Positions 45,972-52,368 of a DNA stretch of 64,000 nucleotides are shown piece by piece (the stretch's first letter is position 1; each line of letters begins with the position of its first letter). A model generated the notes under the pieces. It saw nothing but the letters and a program-made list of their open reading frames with translations, made no database searches and had not been told where the DNA came from. The stretch is from the NCBI GenBank assembly GCA_012960155.1, contig DUBU01000039.1, positions 131,530-195,529 of the forward strand, in the 5' to 3' direction. The translations under genes were made by a program, and so were the position numbers. The stretch is from Micavibrio sp. Lineage in GTDB: Bacteria > Pseudomonadota > Alphaproteobacteria > Micavibrionales > Micavibrionaceae.

Positions 45972-45987
45972 ATGCAAACTTTTGCAT
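45972..45987. promoter_or_regulatory. Perfect palindrome in the sulfurtransferase/nuclease-operon gap
   Basis: ATGCAAA, two bases, TTTGCAT: a 16-base palindrome with 7-bp arms in the 206-base divergent gap, 74 bases upstream of the 788-residue gene. Its size and spacing suit a dimeric helix-turn-helix repressor. A second palindrome, TTGTAATTACAA, lies at 46076-46087 near the sulfurtransferase start. No regulator gene is adjacent. Confidence 0.4.
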
Positions 45988-46104
45988 GGCTCTATTGCAA
46001 GAAATACACAGCTCATATCAATTCAAATGTAAATTAGTGCCTCTTATATACCTGAAAATTCTGTAAAATACACTCTTGTAATTACAATATGTTTTAGGCT
46101 AAAT

Positions 46105-46941
46105 ATGCGGATGCGTTTTTCACGCCGTTCCATTATTGACCCCTTAGAACTGCAAGAGCTGATTTCTACAGGTGTTGAGGTGCGTCTAATTGATGCCTCA
46201 TGGGGTTCTCAGCCTGTTTATCCTTATAAGCATATTCATAACGCCGTTACGTTTGACATAGATGCTGTGGCAGATGTAAATAATCCCCTGCCCCATATGC
46301 TGCCTGATGAGAATACATTCGCAGATTCCGTCGGTATAATGGGGATCAACAACCAAGATACAATTGTAGTGTATGATCAGCATGGCATTCATCTTGCTGC
46401 CTCACGCGTATGGTGGATGTTTCGCTTCTTTGGTCACAAGGAAGTTTATGTGCTCAATGGCGGCTTGCCGTATTGGGAGCATCTTGGGCTACCTGTAAAC
46501 GATTTGCCCGTTGTATTTGATAAATCAGAATACAAAGCATTGCTACGCAGTGATTTGGTCGCCGATGGCAAAGAAGTGCTTCAGGCTTTAGATAATGAAA
46601 AAATAGATGTTATAGACGTAAGGTCCGCAGATAGATTTTTAGGTATGGCTCCAGAGCCTAGAGTCGGTATGCGCAGCGGACATATGCCAAACTCAAAGAA
46701 CCAATTCTTTGTAGATCTCATGGACCAATCCACGCTTGGACTTAAATCTGAAGAAGAGCTTGAGCAGATTTTATCACCTTACAAAAACACATCCCGCCTA
46801 ATAGCAAGTTGCGGTAGCGGCGTAACGGCCTGCGTCTTTGCACTGGGTATGTATGACATTTATGAGAAGGATGTAGCTGTTTATGACGGCTCTTGGTCTG
46901 AATGGGGACAAGAATCATCTGATTTTCCTGTTGCTCTTTAA
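46105..46941 (+). CDS. Rhodanese-type sulfurtransferase (SseA-like)
   Basis: 278 residues with two rhodanese domains. The N-terminal inactive one has VRLIDASW, HIHNAVTFDID and IVVYDQHGIHLAASRVWW; the C-terminal active one (about 150-278) has DVIDVRSADRFLG, MRSGHMPNSKN and the catalytic Cys loop ASCGSGVTAC. CGSGVTA is the loop of 3-mercaptopyruvate sulfurtransferases rather than of CRKGVT-type thiosulfate rhodaneses. It transfers sulfane sulfur to thiophilic acceptors or cyanide. The start has no strong ribosome site; an ATG 6 bases later is equally possible. Confidence 0.88.
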   Translation: MRMRFSRRSIIDPLELQELISTGVEVRLIDASWGSQPVYPYKHIHNAVTFDIDAVADVNNPLPHMLPDENTFADSVGIMGINNQDTIVVYDQHGIHLAASRVWWMFRFFGHKEVYVLNGGLPYWEHLGLPVNDLPVVFDKSEYKALLRSDLVADGKEVLQALDNEKIDVIDVRSADRFLGMAPEPRVGMRSGHMPNSKNQFFVDLMDQSTLGLKSEEELEQILSPYKNTSRLIASCGSGVTACVFALGMYDIYEKDVAVYDGSWSEWGQESSDFPVAL

Positions 46942-47185
46942 TGCAAGAAAAGATAACACCTCATCCCACTTTTGCACTCATTTGTAAAAGTAATGTATGC
47001 ACATAAGTAAATAACTAGTGTATTCTGTAGTTTAAAAGATAAGTTTATATATATTAAGTAGTATAAAGCTATTATTATTTACTTTATAGGGTTGATCGTT
47101 TAATGATATATATACTAATAATTACTTAATTATTTTAGAAAGTTTCGGAAATGGTACATTTTTTTACGAATTTTACGTTTTTTGC

Positions 47186-47214
47186 TTGTAAATGGTTCTG
47201 GTTTTGGTTATAAA
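47186..47214 (+). promoter_or_regulatory. Sigma-70-like promoter before short RNA/attenuator
   Basis: TTGTAA (47186-47191), 17 bases, TATAAA (47209-47214). Start of transcription is expected near 47220. The elements match four or five of six consensus bases each with optimal spacing. The region is AT-rich, so a chance match is possible. Confidence 0.5.
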
Positions 47215-47219
47215 GAAGG

Positions 47220-47280
47220 TACACACCCTCTATTACCGCCGTTTGTCCGGAGCACCTTAAAGGTCTCCGGACCTTTTTTT
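47220..47280 (+). ncRNA. Putative ~60-nt terminated RNA (sRNA or attenuator leader)
   Basis: Between the promoter at 47186-47214 and the terminator at 47245-47280 there is room for only ~60 nt. It begins with an unpaired CA/CCCTC-containing stretch (ACACACCCTCTATTACCGCC) and ends with GTCCGGAG/CTCCGGAC and a T8 run. A free CCUC can pair with ribosome binding sites, as in known trans-acting sRNAs. Alternatively it is the aborted leader of the gene at 47330. Not matched to a known family. Confidence 0.4.
47245..47280 (+). terminator. Strong rho-independent terminator
   Basis: GTCCGGAG (47245-47252) pairs with CTCCGGAC (47265-47272) around a 12-base loop that can itself fold through CCTT/AAGG. 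CTTTTTTTT follows directly. It points toward the gene at 47330, only 50 bases away. Confidence 0.85.
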
Positions 47281-47329
47281 GTGCAGATCGCACACTGGAC
47301 ATTTCGAAAATTTCAGGCATCATTTGTTT

Positions 47330-47707
47330 ATGACTGATCAAGACAAACCATATCTCATTCCTGTTGACGGCAAATTTGTATTCGAAATCGATCCTGGTAT
47401 GCGGGTGCGATTTAATGCGGATGGCTGGGTTGAAGAAATAGGCCGCGGCGGTGCAGAAGATCCTCTTGGTGTTAAACTGCAAGGTAAACCTGCCAGCAAA
47501 CGTGATGATCTACTTGCGCGTCGTTATTACGATCTGTACACGCGCGCTATGATTATTGAGGTATTCCCTGATACGCCGAATGATCGCTGTAAAGCAGATG
47601 GCTTGATCATGTTTAAAGACCTTGATCCCAAATCATATATTTATGGCCGCGTGCAGAAGATCATCGAGATTTCAAATCACCTCGGCGTAAAAGTAGCCCC
47701 TCTGTAA
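47330..47707 (+). CDS. Hypothetical cytoplasmic protein
   Basis: About 125 residues from the ATG at 47330; an in-frame codon at 47279 lies inside the terminator and is unlikely. No signal or membrane segment. Sequence such as YLIPVDGKFVFEIDPGMRVR and RRYYDLYTRAMIIEVFPDTP suggests a small alpha/beta fold. I recognise no family. It stands alone downstream of a strong terminator, so it needs readthrough or its own promoter in the 50-base leader. Confidence 0.6.
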   Translation: MTDQDKPYLIPVDGKFVFEIDPGMRVRFNADGWVEEIGRGGAEDPLGVKLQGKPASKRDDLLARRYYDLYTRAMIIEVFPDTPNDRCKADGLIMFKDLDPKSYIYGRVQKIIEISNHLGVKVAPL

Positions 47708-47795
47708 AATTTATATAAAATTTTATGGTTTTCACTTTTAGGTAAGTATATTTCTATAAAATTATAGTACATTATAAGTACCAAGGGGCTGGTAT

Positions 47796-48029
47796 ATGTA
47801 TAAAATATGTATAACATCACTACTTTTGGTTTGCGGTGCAGCAAATATTACCATGGCGCAAGTATCCATGGATCTGGCTTCTAGTGAAGGCGGATCACTT
47901 AGACTCGGTTATGACGCCACTACTTGCGATACTTCATATGAAGGCTTCATAAGATATAACAGTAATTCAGGGACTGGCGGCGTAATTCAGGTATGCCATG
48001 ACGATACGTGGTCAGATTGGGGAGGCTAG
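47796..48029 (+). CDS. Small secreted protein, short C-rich module
   Basis: 77 residues with AAGGGG upstream of the ATG. A signal peptide (LLLVCGAANITMAQ) is followed by one module: VSMDLASSEGGSLRLGYD, two Cys separated by ~35 residues, EGFIRYNSNSGTGG and a terminal WSDWGG. The same module starts the next protein. Modules of this kind (G-IRYNS...C-DG--W) occur in tail-fibre-like and secreted adhesin-type proteins, but I know no function. The end overlaps the next frame. Confidence 0.65.
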   Translation: MYKICITSLLLVCGAANITMAQVSMDLASSEGGSLRLGYDATTCDTSYEGFIRYNSNSGTGGVIQVCHDDTWSDWGG

Positions 48030-49239
48030 TATTCTTTATAAAAGAGCACAAAAACATAACTTAAAAAATTTAATAGGGTTTAGCTTATGCCTCAGCGTAA
48101 TCCTTGTGCTTACAATTCTTTGTCCTTCTGCTAGCCGTGCGCAGGTCTCATTTGATGCTTCCGCAGGCGGTTCTATTCGACCTGGGTACGACAATCAGGC
48201 TTGTACCTCAGCAATAGAGGGGGCAATTCGTTATAATAGCAGTTCAACTTGTGCAGAGTTTTGTGATGGCTCTGACTGGACGTGCCCGTCAGGCGGTGCC
48301 GGTGGATGCCTGGTAACGTGGGACGCGCTCACCGATGAATTTAATACAGCCCAATCGGCTACAATAGAGAGTGATATACAGCTAGTAACTACCGCTAGCT
48401 GCTCGCCGGATGTAAGTATCTCCGGTACAGGATCGCCCGAATTCAGAATATGTTCTGATTCTACGTGCTCATCCGTTGCTCATGCCTATGGCACATCAAC
48501 GGTCTCTATCGAAAATGGTGAGTTCTTACAAGCACGCCTCACCTCCTCCGCCTCGCCCGGTGGTATAAACTCGGCTTTGATTACCATTGGCAGTACGGCA
48601 ACTTCATGGGACGTAGAAACTGCCAATGTTCCGGAATATATATCAAACAGCATTACTACCGCAAATTGGCCTGCAAGCGAAATTACATCAGTGAATAGAC
48701 CGGCAGGTACAGTTGAAAATGATTTGATGATTACAACGATGGTCATTGATCAGAACGCTATTAATATTCAGGGCCCGGCTGGATGGACAGAGCTTAGAGA
48801 TGTCAATACTGACAACCAACGTATGGCGATTTACTATAAAGTTGCTGGTGGTTCTGAACCTGCCGCATATGATTTTGACTTTAATGACGATGAATATCGT
48901 ATTGCAACAATAATTACTATTCGTAACGTTGATACGGCAAACCCCATTAGTACTAATTCGACAAACACAGGAAACAGTGATCAGCCTGTGGCCGCTTCAA
49001 TTACAACAACTACGGATAATAACTTGCTAGTTGCTATAACGCATTACGTTTATGGTGGAAGTCACACGCCTCCCGCGAGCTATGATGAGCGAGTAGATAG
49101 AACAAATGGCTCCTTCTTGAGTCACTCCGTGGCAACTATATTGCAGCCTGCAAGTGGGGTAAGCGGCACAGCTTCATTTCAGCATTCTGATAATGGAGAC
49201 CATTGGCGTACTGAACATATAGCTGTACAGCCACCGTAA
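47998..49239 (+). CDS. Secreted protein with the same module plus Ig-like region
   Basis: 413 residues from the ATG at 47998; an in-frame ATT at 48031 with GGGGAGG five bases upstream would give 402 residues and a more normal signal peptide (KRAQKHNLKNLIGFSLCLSV, cut near SRAQ). Then VSFDASAGGSIRPGYD, EGAIRYNSSSTCAEFCDGSD mirrors the 77-residue protein. Thr/Ser-rich beta-type sequence follows, with Cys pairs around 140-170 and a C-terminal region (about 210-413) of NDLMITTMVID, NNLLVAITHYVY type. Probably a surface or extracellular protein. Confidence 0.7.
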   Translation: MTIRGQIGEASILYKRAQKHNLKNLIGFSLCLSVILVLTILCPSASRAQVSFDASAGGSIRPGYDNQACTSAIEGAIRYNSSSTCAEFCDGSDWTCPSGGAGGCLVTWDALTDEFNTAQSATIESDIQLVTTASCSPDVSISGTGSPEFRICSDSTCSSVAHAYGTSTVSIENGEFLQARLTSSASPGGINSALITIGSTATSWDVETANVPEYISNSITTANWPASEITSVNRPAGTVENDLMITTMVIDQNAINIQGPAGWTELRDVNTDNQRMAIYYKVAGGSEPAAYDFDFNDDEYRIATIITIRNVDTANPISTNSTNTGNSDQPVAASITTTTDNNLLVAITHYVYGGSHTPPASYDERVDRTNGSFLSHSVATILQPASGVSGTASFQHSDNGDHWRTEHIAVQPP

Positions 49240-49248
49240 ATGAAATAA

Positions 49249-49325
49249 TGGCACGCCCGGCAGGACTCGAACCTGCAACCCCCGGCTTAGAAGGCCGGTG
49301 CTCTATCCGGTTGAGCTACGGGCGC
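49249..49325 (-). tRNA. tRNA-Arg (TCT)
   Basis: 77 bases with encoded CCA on the minus strand. Acceptor arms GCGCCCG and CGGGCGT (first pair G-U), anticodon TCT in CCTTCTAAG, and T arm GCAGGTTCGAGTCCTGC. It ends just before the plus-strand secreted-protein genes. I looked for a duplicated 3' end of the tRNA as an integration scar nearby and saw none. Confidence 0.95.
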
Positions 49326-49350
49326 ATAGGAAGTCATGTTTTAACCTTAA

Positions 49351-49647
49351 TTATTCTTTCGGTGCAACATATTTAAAGTTATCGCTGTAGTTACGGGGGG
49401 TAACTATACGCTCATGCGCATTCGATAACGTGAAAGCCCATCCCTTTTCCTGCGCAAAGGCAATAGCTTCATCTTGAGTTTCAAACTTTAGCTGCACTTG
49501 GTTCAGGGTATCCTCAGAGCTGGTCCAGCCCATCAGCGCCTCTGGCTTGCGTGCAGAGTTTGTTTCATATTCCAATACCCACTTGGCAATCTTGCCACGG
49601 CCTGACTGCATAGTAGATTTGGACGGTCTGTAAATTCGTACTTTCAT
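49351..49647 (-). CDS. NDUFS4-like complex I accessory subunit
   Basis: 98 residues from the ATG at 49647. It matches the eukaryote-like 18-kDa (NDUFS4) subunit found in alphaproteobacteria: VRIYRPSKSTMQSGRGK, WVLEYE, LMGWTSSEDTLNQVQLKFET, EAIAFAQEKGW and the C-terminal RNYSDNFKY. It stabilises the NADH-binding arm of complex I. It lies apart from the nuo operon, as usual, and 10 bases after the NrsF gene. Confidence 0.92.
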   Translation of the reverse strand: MKVRIYRPSKSTMQSGRGKIAKWVLEYETNSARKPEALMGWTSSEDTLNQVQLKFETQDEAIAFAQEKGWAFTLSNAHERIVTPRNYSDNFKYVAPKE

Positions 49648-49657
49648 GGGCAATATC

Positions 49658-50326
49658 CTACCAACGGTAAATCTTGCGAGCAAGTGCGCTGAACACAAGT
49701 GCTAAAACTATAAACGGCAAAAAGTGGAAAATCATGTTATGGCCAATGCGATCAGACATACAGCTCATGCGGATAGCTGCCCAGGCCAGAGAGCCAGAAG
49801 ACAGGACACACATAAAGCTCATCCAATAAGGTTTCGTAGTAGCTCCTTTTCTGACAAGGATTAGCAGCAGAACCATAGGAATAAAGCCCATCAGCAAGGT
49901 GTCGCTAAAGCAGTGATGCCAGTCTATCTTGGGGGTATCAAGCCCGTTGCAGATAATTGTACAGCCAATCAAGGTCGCAAAAGCAGCAAACAGCGCGGTC
50001 GGGATTGCCAAAAGCCATGGTCTCTCACCCATATCAGGCACGGAAAGCCATCCAGCTGCATAAGCCGATGTAAGGCCGATGCCTAATGTGAGAAGCATTT
50101 CATAAAGAAATAACGTCTCGCCCAACTTCTCACTGATATCCATACGAATACCAAGGAAATGCAGTACACCCGCCATATAAACAAGCGCTATTAGAACCCA
50201 TGGCAGAACGCGTAAAGCAGGATGCGCCAGCTTATTAACAGGTGTTAAGTCGTCAGAAAGACTATCGATAAGGTTATCGATACCCTGCTCCTTCTTATCT
50301 GTCTTTTTCTTAGTCATGTTATTCAA
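49658..50326 (-). CDS. NrsF-family (DUF1109) transmembrane anti-sigma factor
   Basis: 222 residues with about six membrane helices. The N-terminal cytoplasmic part ends in LIDSLSDDLTPVNKL, the typical DUF1109 lead. Two cysteines lie in periplasm-proximal loops: Cys139 in DWHHCFSDTL and Cys189 in IRMSCMSDRIGHN. In the Caulobacter homologue two conserved cysteines are needed for sensing heavy metals. The probable start is TTG at 50326, with AAGGG 6 bases before it and overlapping the sigma gene stop; an ATG at 50317 is the alternative. It should hold the adjacent ECF sigma factor inactive. Confidence 0.88.
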   Translation of the reverse strand: MNNMTKKKTDKKEQGIDNLIDSLSDDLTPVNKLAHPALRVLPWVLIALVYMAGVLHFLGIRMDISEKLGETLFLYEMLLTLGIGLTSAYAAGWLSVPDMGERPWLLAIPTALFAAFATLIGCTIICNGLDTPKIDWHHCFSDTLLMGFIPMVLLLILVRKGATTKPYWMSFMCVLSSGSLAWAAIRMSCMSDRIGHNMIFHFLPFIVLALVFSALARKIYRW

Positions 50327-50861
50327 GAATACCCTTCAATTTTACACTGGTGCGATGGGCCGATACTTTAACCGCTGACTCATTCATACCCATGGTATTG
50401 GCAACTTCTTTGGCTGTATAACCCTCCAGCTTGATCATTGTAAAAATGGCGCGCTGCTTCTCCGGAAGCTCGTTTAAAGAACTCTCTATATCCTTTAATT
50501 CGCCTGCATTGCTAGGATTAGTTACATGATCCGCAATAAATTCTGCATCATCGGTTGATGTTTGCTTGTGTTTGCGGTCTCCATAGTGCTTACGCAGAAA
50601 GTCCGTGCGCCTAAAGCTGATAATAGAAGTCAGCCAAGGTTTAAAAGGTCTGTCCGCGCTGTATGTATGCAAAGAACGGTGCACTGAAAGCAGTACTTCC
50701 TGTGTTACATCATCCACCCAATCCGGGTTAGCAAGCGAAGCGCGTAAAAAGTTTTGGATGTAAGGCAGTACGGAATGCAGAAGCTGATTATAAGAAGACT
50801 TATCACCTGACTGTGCTTTCGCCGCCAGATCCTGCCATTCTTTTTCTTCTGAAAATTGCAT
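50319..50861 (-). CDS. ECF sigma factor (partner of NrsF)
   Basis: 180 residues. Sigma region 2 has DDVTQEVLLSVHRSLHTY and FKPWLTSIISFRRTDFLR; region 4 has LNELPEKQRAIFTMIKLEGY and the HTH TAKEVANTMGMNESAVKVSA. A good AGGGG ribosome site precedes the ATG. The start is 30 bases after tRNA-Pro on the same strand, so it may be co-transcribed with the tRNA or have a promoter inside it. It overlaps its anti-sigma gene. Confidence 0.93.
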   Translation of the reverse strand: MQFSEEKEWQDLAAKAQSGDKSSYNQLLHSVLPYIQNFLRASLANPDWVDDVTQEVLLSVHRSLHTYSADRPFKPWLTSIISFRRTDFLRKHYGDRKHKQTSTDDAEFIADHVTNPSNAGELKDIESSLNELPEKQRAIFTMIKLEGYTAKEVANTMGMNESAVKVSAHRTSVKLKGILE

Positions 50862-50890
50862 AGAAACCCCTGCCTCTGAGGAGACTGAAA

Positions 50891-50967
50891 TGGTCGGAGT
50901 GGAGGGATTCGAACCCCCGGCCCTCTGCTCCCAAAGCAGATGCGCTACCAGGCTGCGCTACACTCCG
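50891..50967 (-). tRNA. tRNA-Pro (TGG)
   Basis: 77 bases on the minus strand with encoded CCA. Acceptor CGGAGTG pairs with CACTCCG, anticodon TGG lies in CTTTGGGAG, and the T arm is GGGGGTTCGAATCCCTC. It directly precedes the ECF sigma gene. Confidence 0.95.
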
Positions 50968-51028
50968 ACTAAGTCAGGCCATGTTTGTACATAAAAAATT
51001 CTCTCGTTGCAAGAGATTTAGAGAGAAA

Positions 51029-51511
51029 TTATAGCGCATTATCGAATACATAATGGTGCACAACATCTCCGGGCTTAATCCCGAGTTTACGCGACATCCC
51101 ACCATTCAATTCCAGCACGTTTAAAACGGGTCCGTTAGACGAAATAGATGTCTCGTCATGAGGAATAGCATTCTCATGAATATGATGAATTGTGCCATCC
51201 GCTTTTACAAAAAGCATATCCAGCGGAATAAGTGTATTCTTCATCCAGAAATGACGCTCTTTCTCCAGCGCAAATGAAAACAGCATACCCGCCATGTCCG
51301 GCATGTATTCACGGTTCATCAGGCCTTTAATAACTAATTGCGGCGTATCAGCAATTTCAACATAGAATGTATGTGTCGTTTTACCATTATCGCTCATAAT
51401 TATAAGTGGCTCAGTGTAAGGCGCTGCAGGTAATGTCTGATCTTTTTCTTGCGCACAAGCAGCAGGAATAAAGAGCAACATCGTCATAAAAGCTAAAAGA
51501 ATCTGTTTCAT
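51029..51511 (-). CDS. DUF192 family exported protein
   Basis: 160 residues. A signal peptide with AACAQEKDQ at the cleavage region is followed by the DUF192 barrel: VIKGLMNREYMPDMAGMLF, FWMKNTLIPLDMLFVKADG, and LELNGGMSRKLGIKPGD. Function is unknown for the family. In some bacteria it lies near cold-shock or metal genes; here it follows an alpha/beta hydrolase on the same strand. Confidence 0.9.
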   Translation of the reverse strand: MKQILLAFMTMLLFIPAACAQEKDQTLPAAPYTEPLIIMSDNGKTTHTFYVEIADTPQLVIKGLMNREYMPDMAGMLFSFALEKERHFWMKNTLIPLDMLFVKADGTIHHIHENAIPHDETSISSNGPVLNVLELNGGMSRKLGIKPGDVVHHYVFDNAL

Positions 51512-51546
51512 AACAAAAAATTACTCCTAAAGAAGAAGGCTGGCAA

Positions 51547-52368
51547 CTAAAGCCCTGTAACAAAGTGCATAATATACTGATCAACACCATTTTGGTGCAT
51601 ATCATTATGGCCTGAGTTTTCTAGCGTCTTGATATGTTTTTCGGCTTTTGCGGCATCGAACAAACGTTGTCCCATTTCTGGCGGTACAAGTGTATCTTTG
51701 GCGCCGCGTACAATAAAAATAGGCGCTTGGATATCAGCAATTTTATCAATGCTTTCATAGCGGTCGCGCATCACTAAATTTAGCGGTAGCCAGAAATATG
51801 TACGCTTGGCGAGATCAATAAAGCTTGTATAGGGTGATTCAAGTATAACGCCCCGTACATCTTTATAATATTTAGATGCCAGCTCCACGCTGACGCCAGT
51901 GCCAAGAGATTCGCCATAGATGATGATATCGGATTGCTCGTAACCGTTCTCTAAAAGCCATGAAATAGCCGCGCGTCCATCAAGATACAGCCCCTGCTCT
52001 GTTGGTTTACCTTTGTTACCGGCATAACCGCGATATGCAGGCAGAAACGCGCCGTAGCCTGCATCAAGGAAACTGCGCACTTTTAAGGCACTAATGCCCA
52101 TATGACTAGCATTACCATGGAATAGCACGATGATGGGTTTACCAGTTTCAGGTGCTTTGTACCAAGCAGCTAGTTCAAGCCCATCTTCTGTATTAAATGA
52201 TACAACATCCATATCCTGCGCGTTAAATACGGCACGGCTCTGCATAACTTTCGAAGGAAAATACATAAAAGTCCTTTGGATAAGAAATAAAGAGGTGCAA
52301 ACGGCAACATAAACAACAGCAGCCCAGAAAAGAAATTCTAACACTTTGTTTTTAACCTTCTTGGCCAT
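51547..52368 (-). CDS. Alpha/beta hydrolase, membrane-anchored (ABHD13/BEM46-like)
   Basis: 273 residues. One N-terminal anchor helix (VLEFLFWAAVVYVAVCTSLF) is followed by a serine hydrolase domain: oxyanion region VLFHGNASHMG, nucleophile elbow IYGESLGTGVS, Asp in GAKDTLVPPEMG and His in ENSGHNDMHQNG. The layout is that of BEM46/ABHD13 proteins. The start codon overlaps the stop of the upstream MsbA-like gene (TAATG), hinting at a linked role in lipid or envelope metabolism. Confidence 0.9.
   Translation of the reverse strand: MAKKVKNKVLEFLFWAAVVYVAVCTSLFLIQRTFMYFPSKVMQSRAVFNAQDMDVVSFNTEDGLELAAWYKAPETGKPIIVLFHGNASHMGISALKVRSFLDAGYGAFLPAYRGYAGNKGKPTEQGLYLDGRAAISWLLENGYEQSDIIIYGESLGTGVSVELASKYYKDVRGVILESPYTSFIDLAKRTYFWLPLNLVMRDRYESIDKIADIQAPIFIVRGAKDTLVPPEMGQRLFDAAKAEKHIKTLENSGHNDMHQNGVDQYIMHFVTGL

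Larger units (their letters stand above)
46942..47329. other. 388-base intergenic region, AT-rich
   Basis: The only gap longer than 300 bases. 46942-47180 is very AT-rich with runs of TATATA and holds no convincing gene. 47186-47280 contains a promoter-like pair and a strong terminator, listed separately. 47281-47329 is the leader of the next gene. Confidence 0.7.

Noticed and set aside
49249..49325. tRNA-Arg as attachment site of an integrated element
   Set aside because: No integrase gene and no repeated tRNA 3' end was found next to it.
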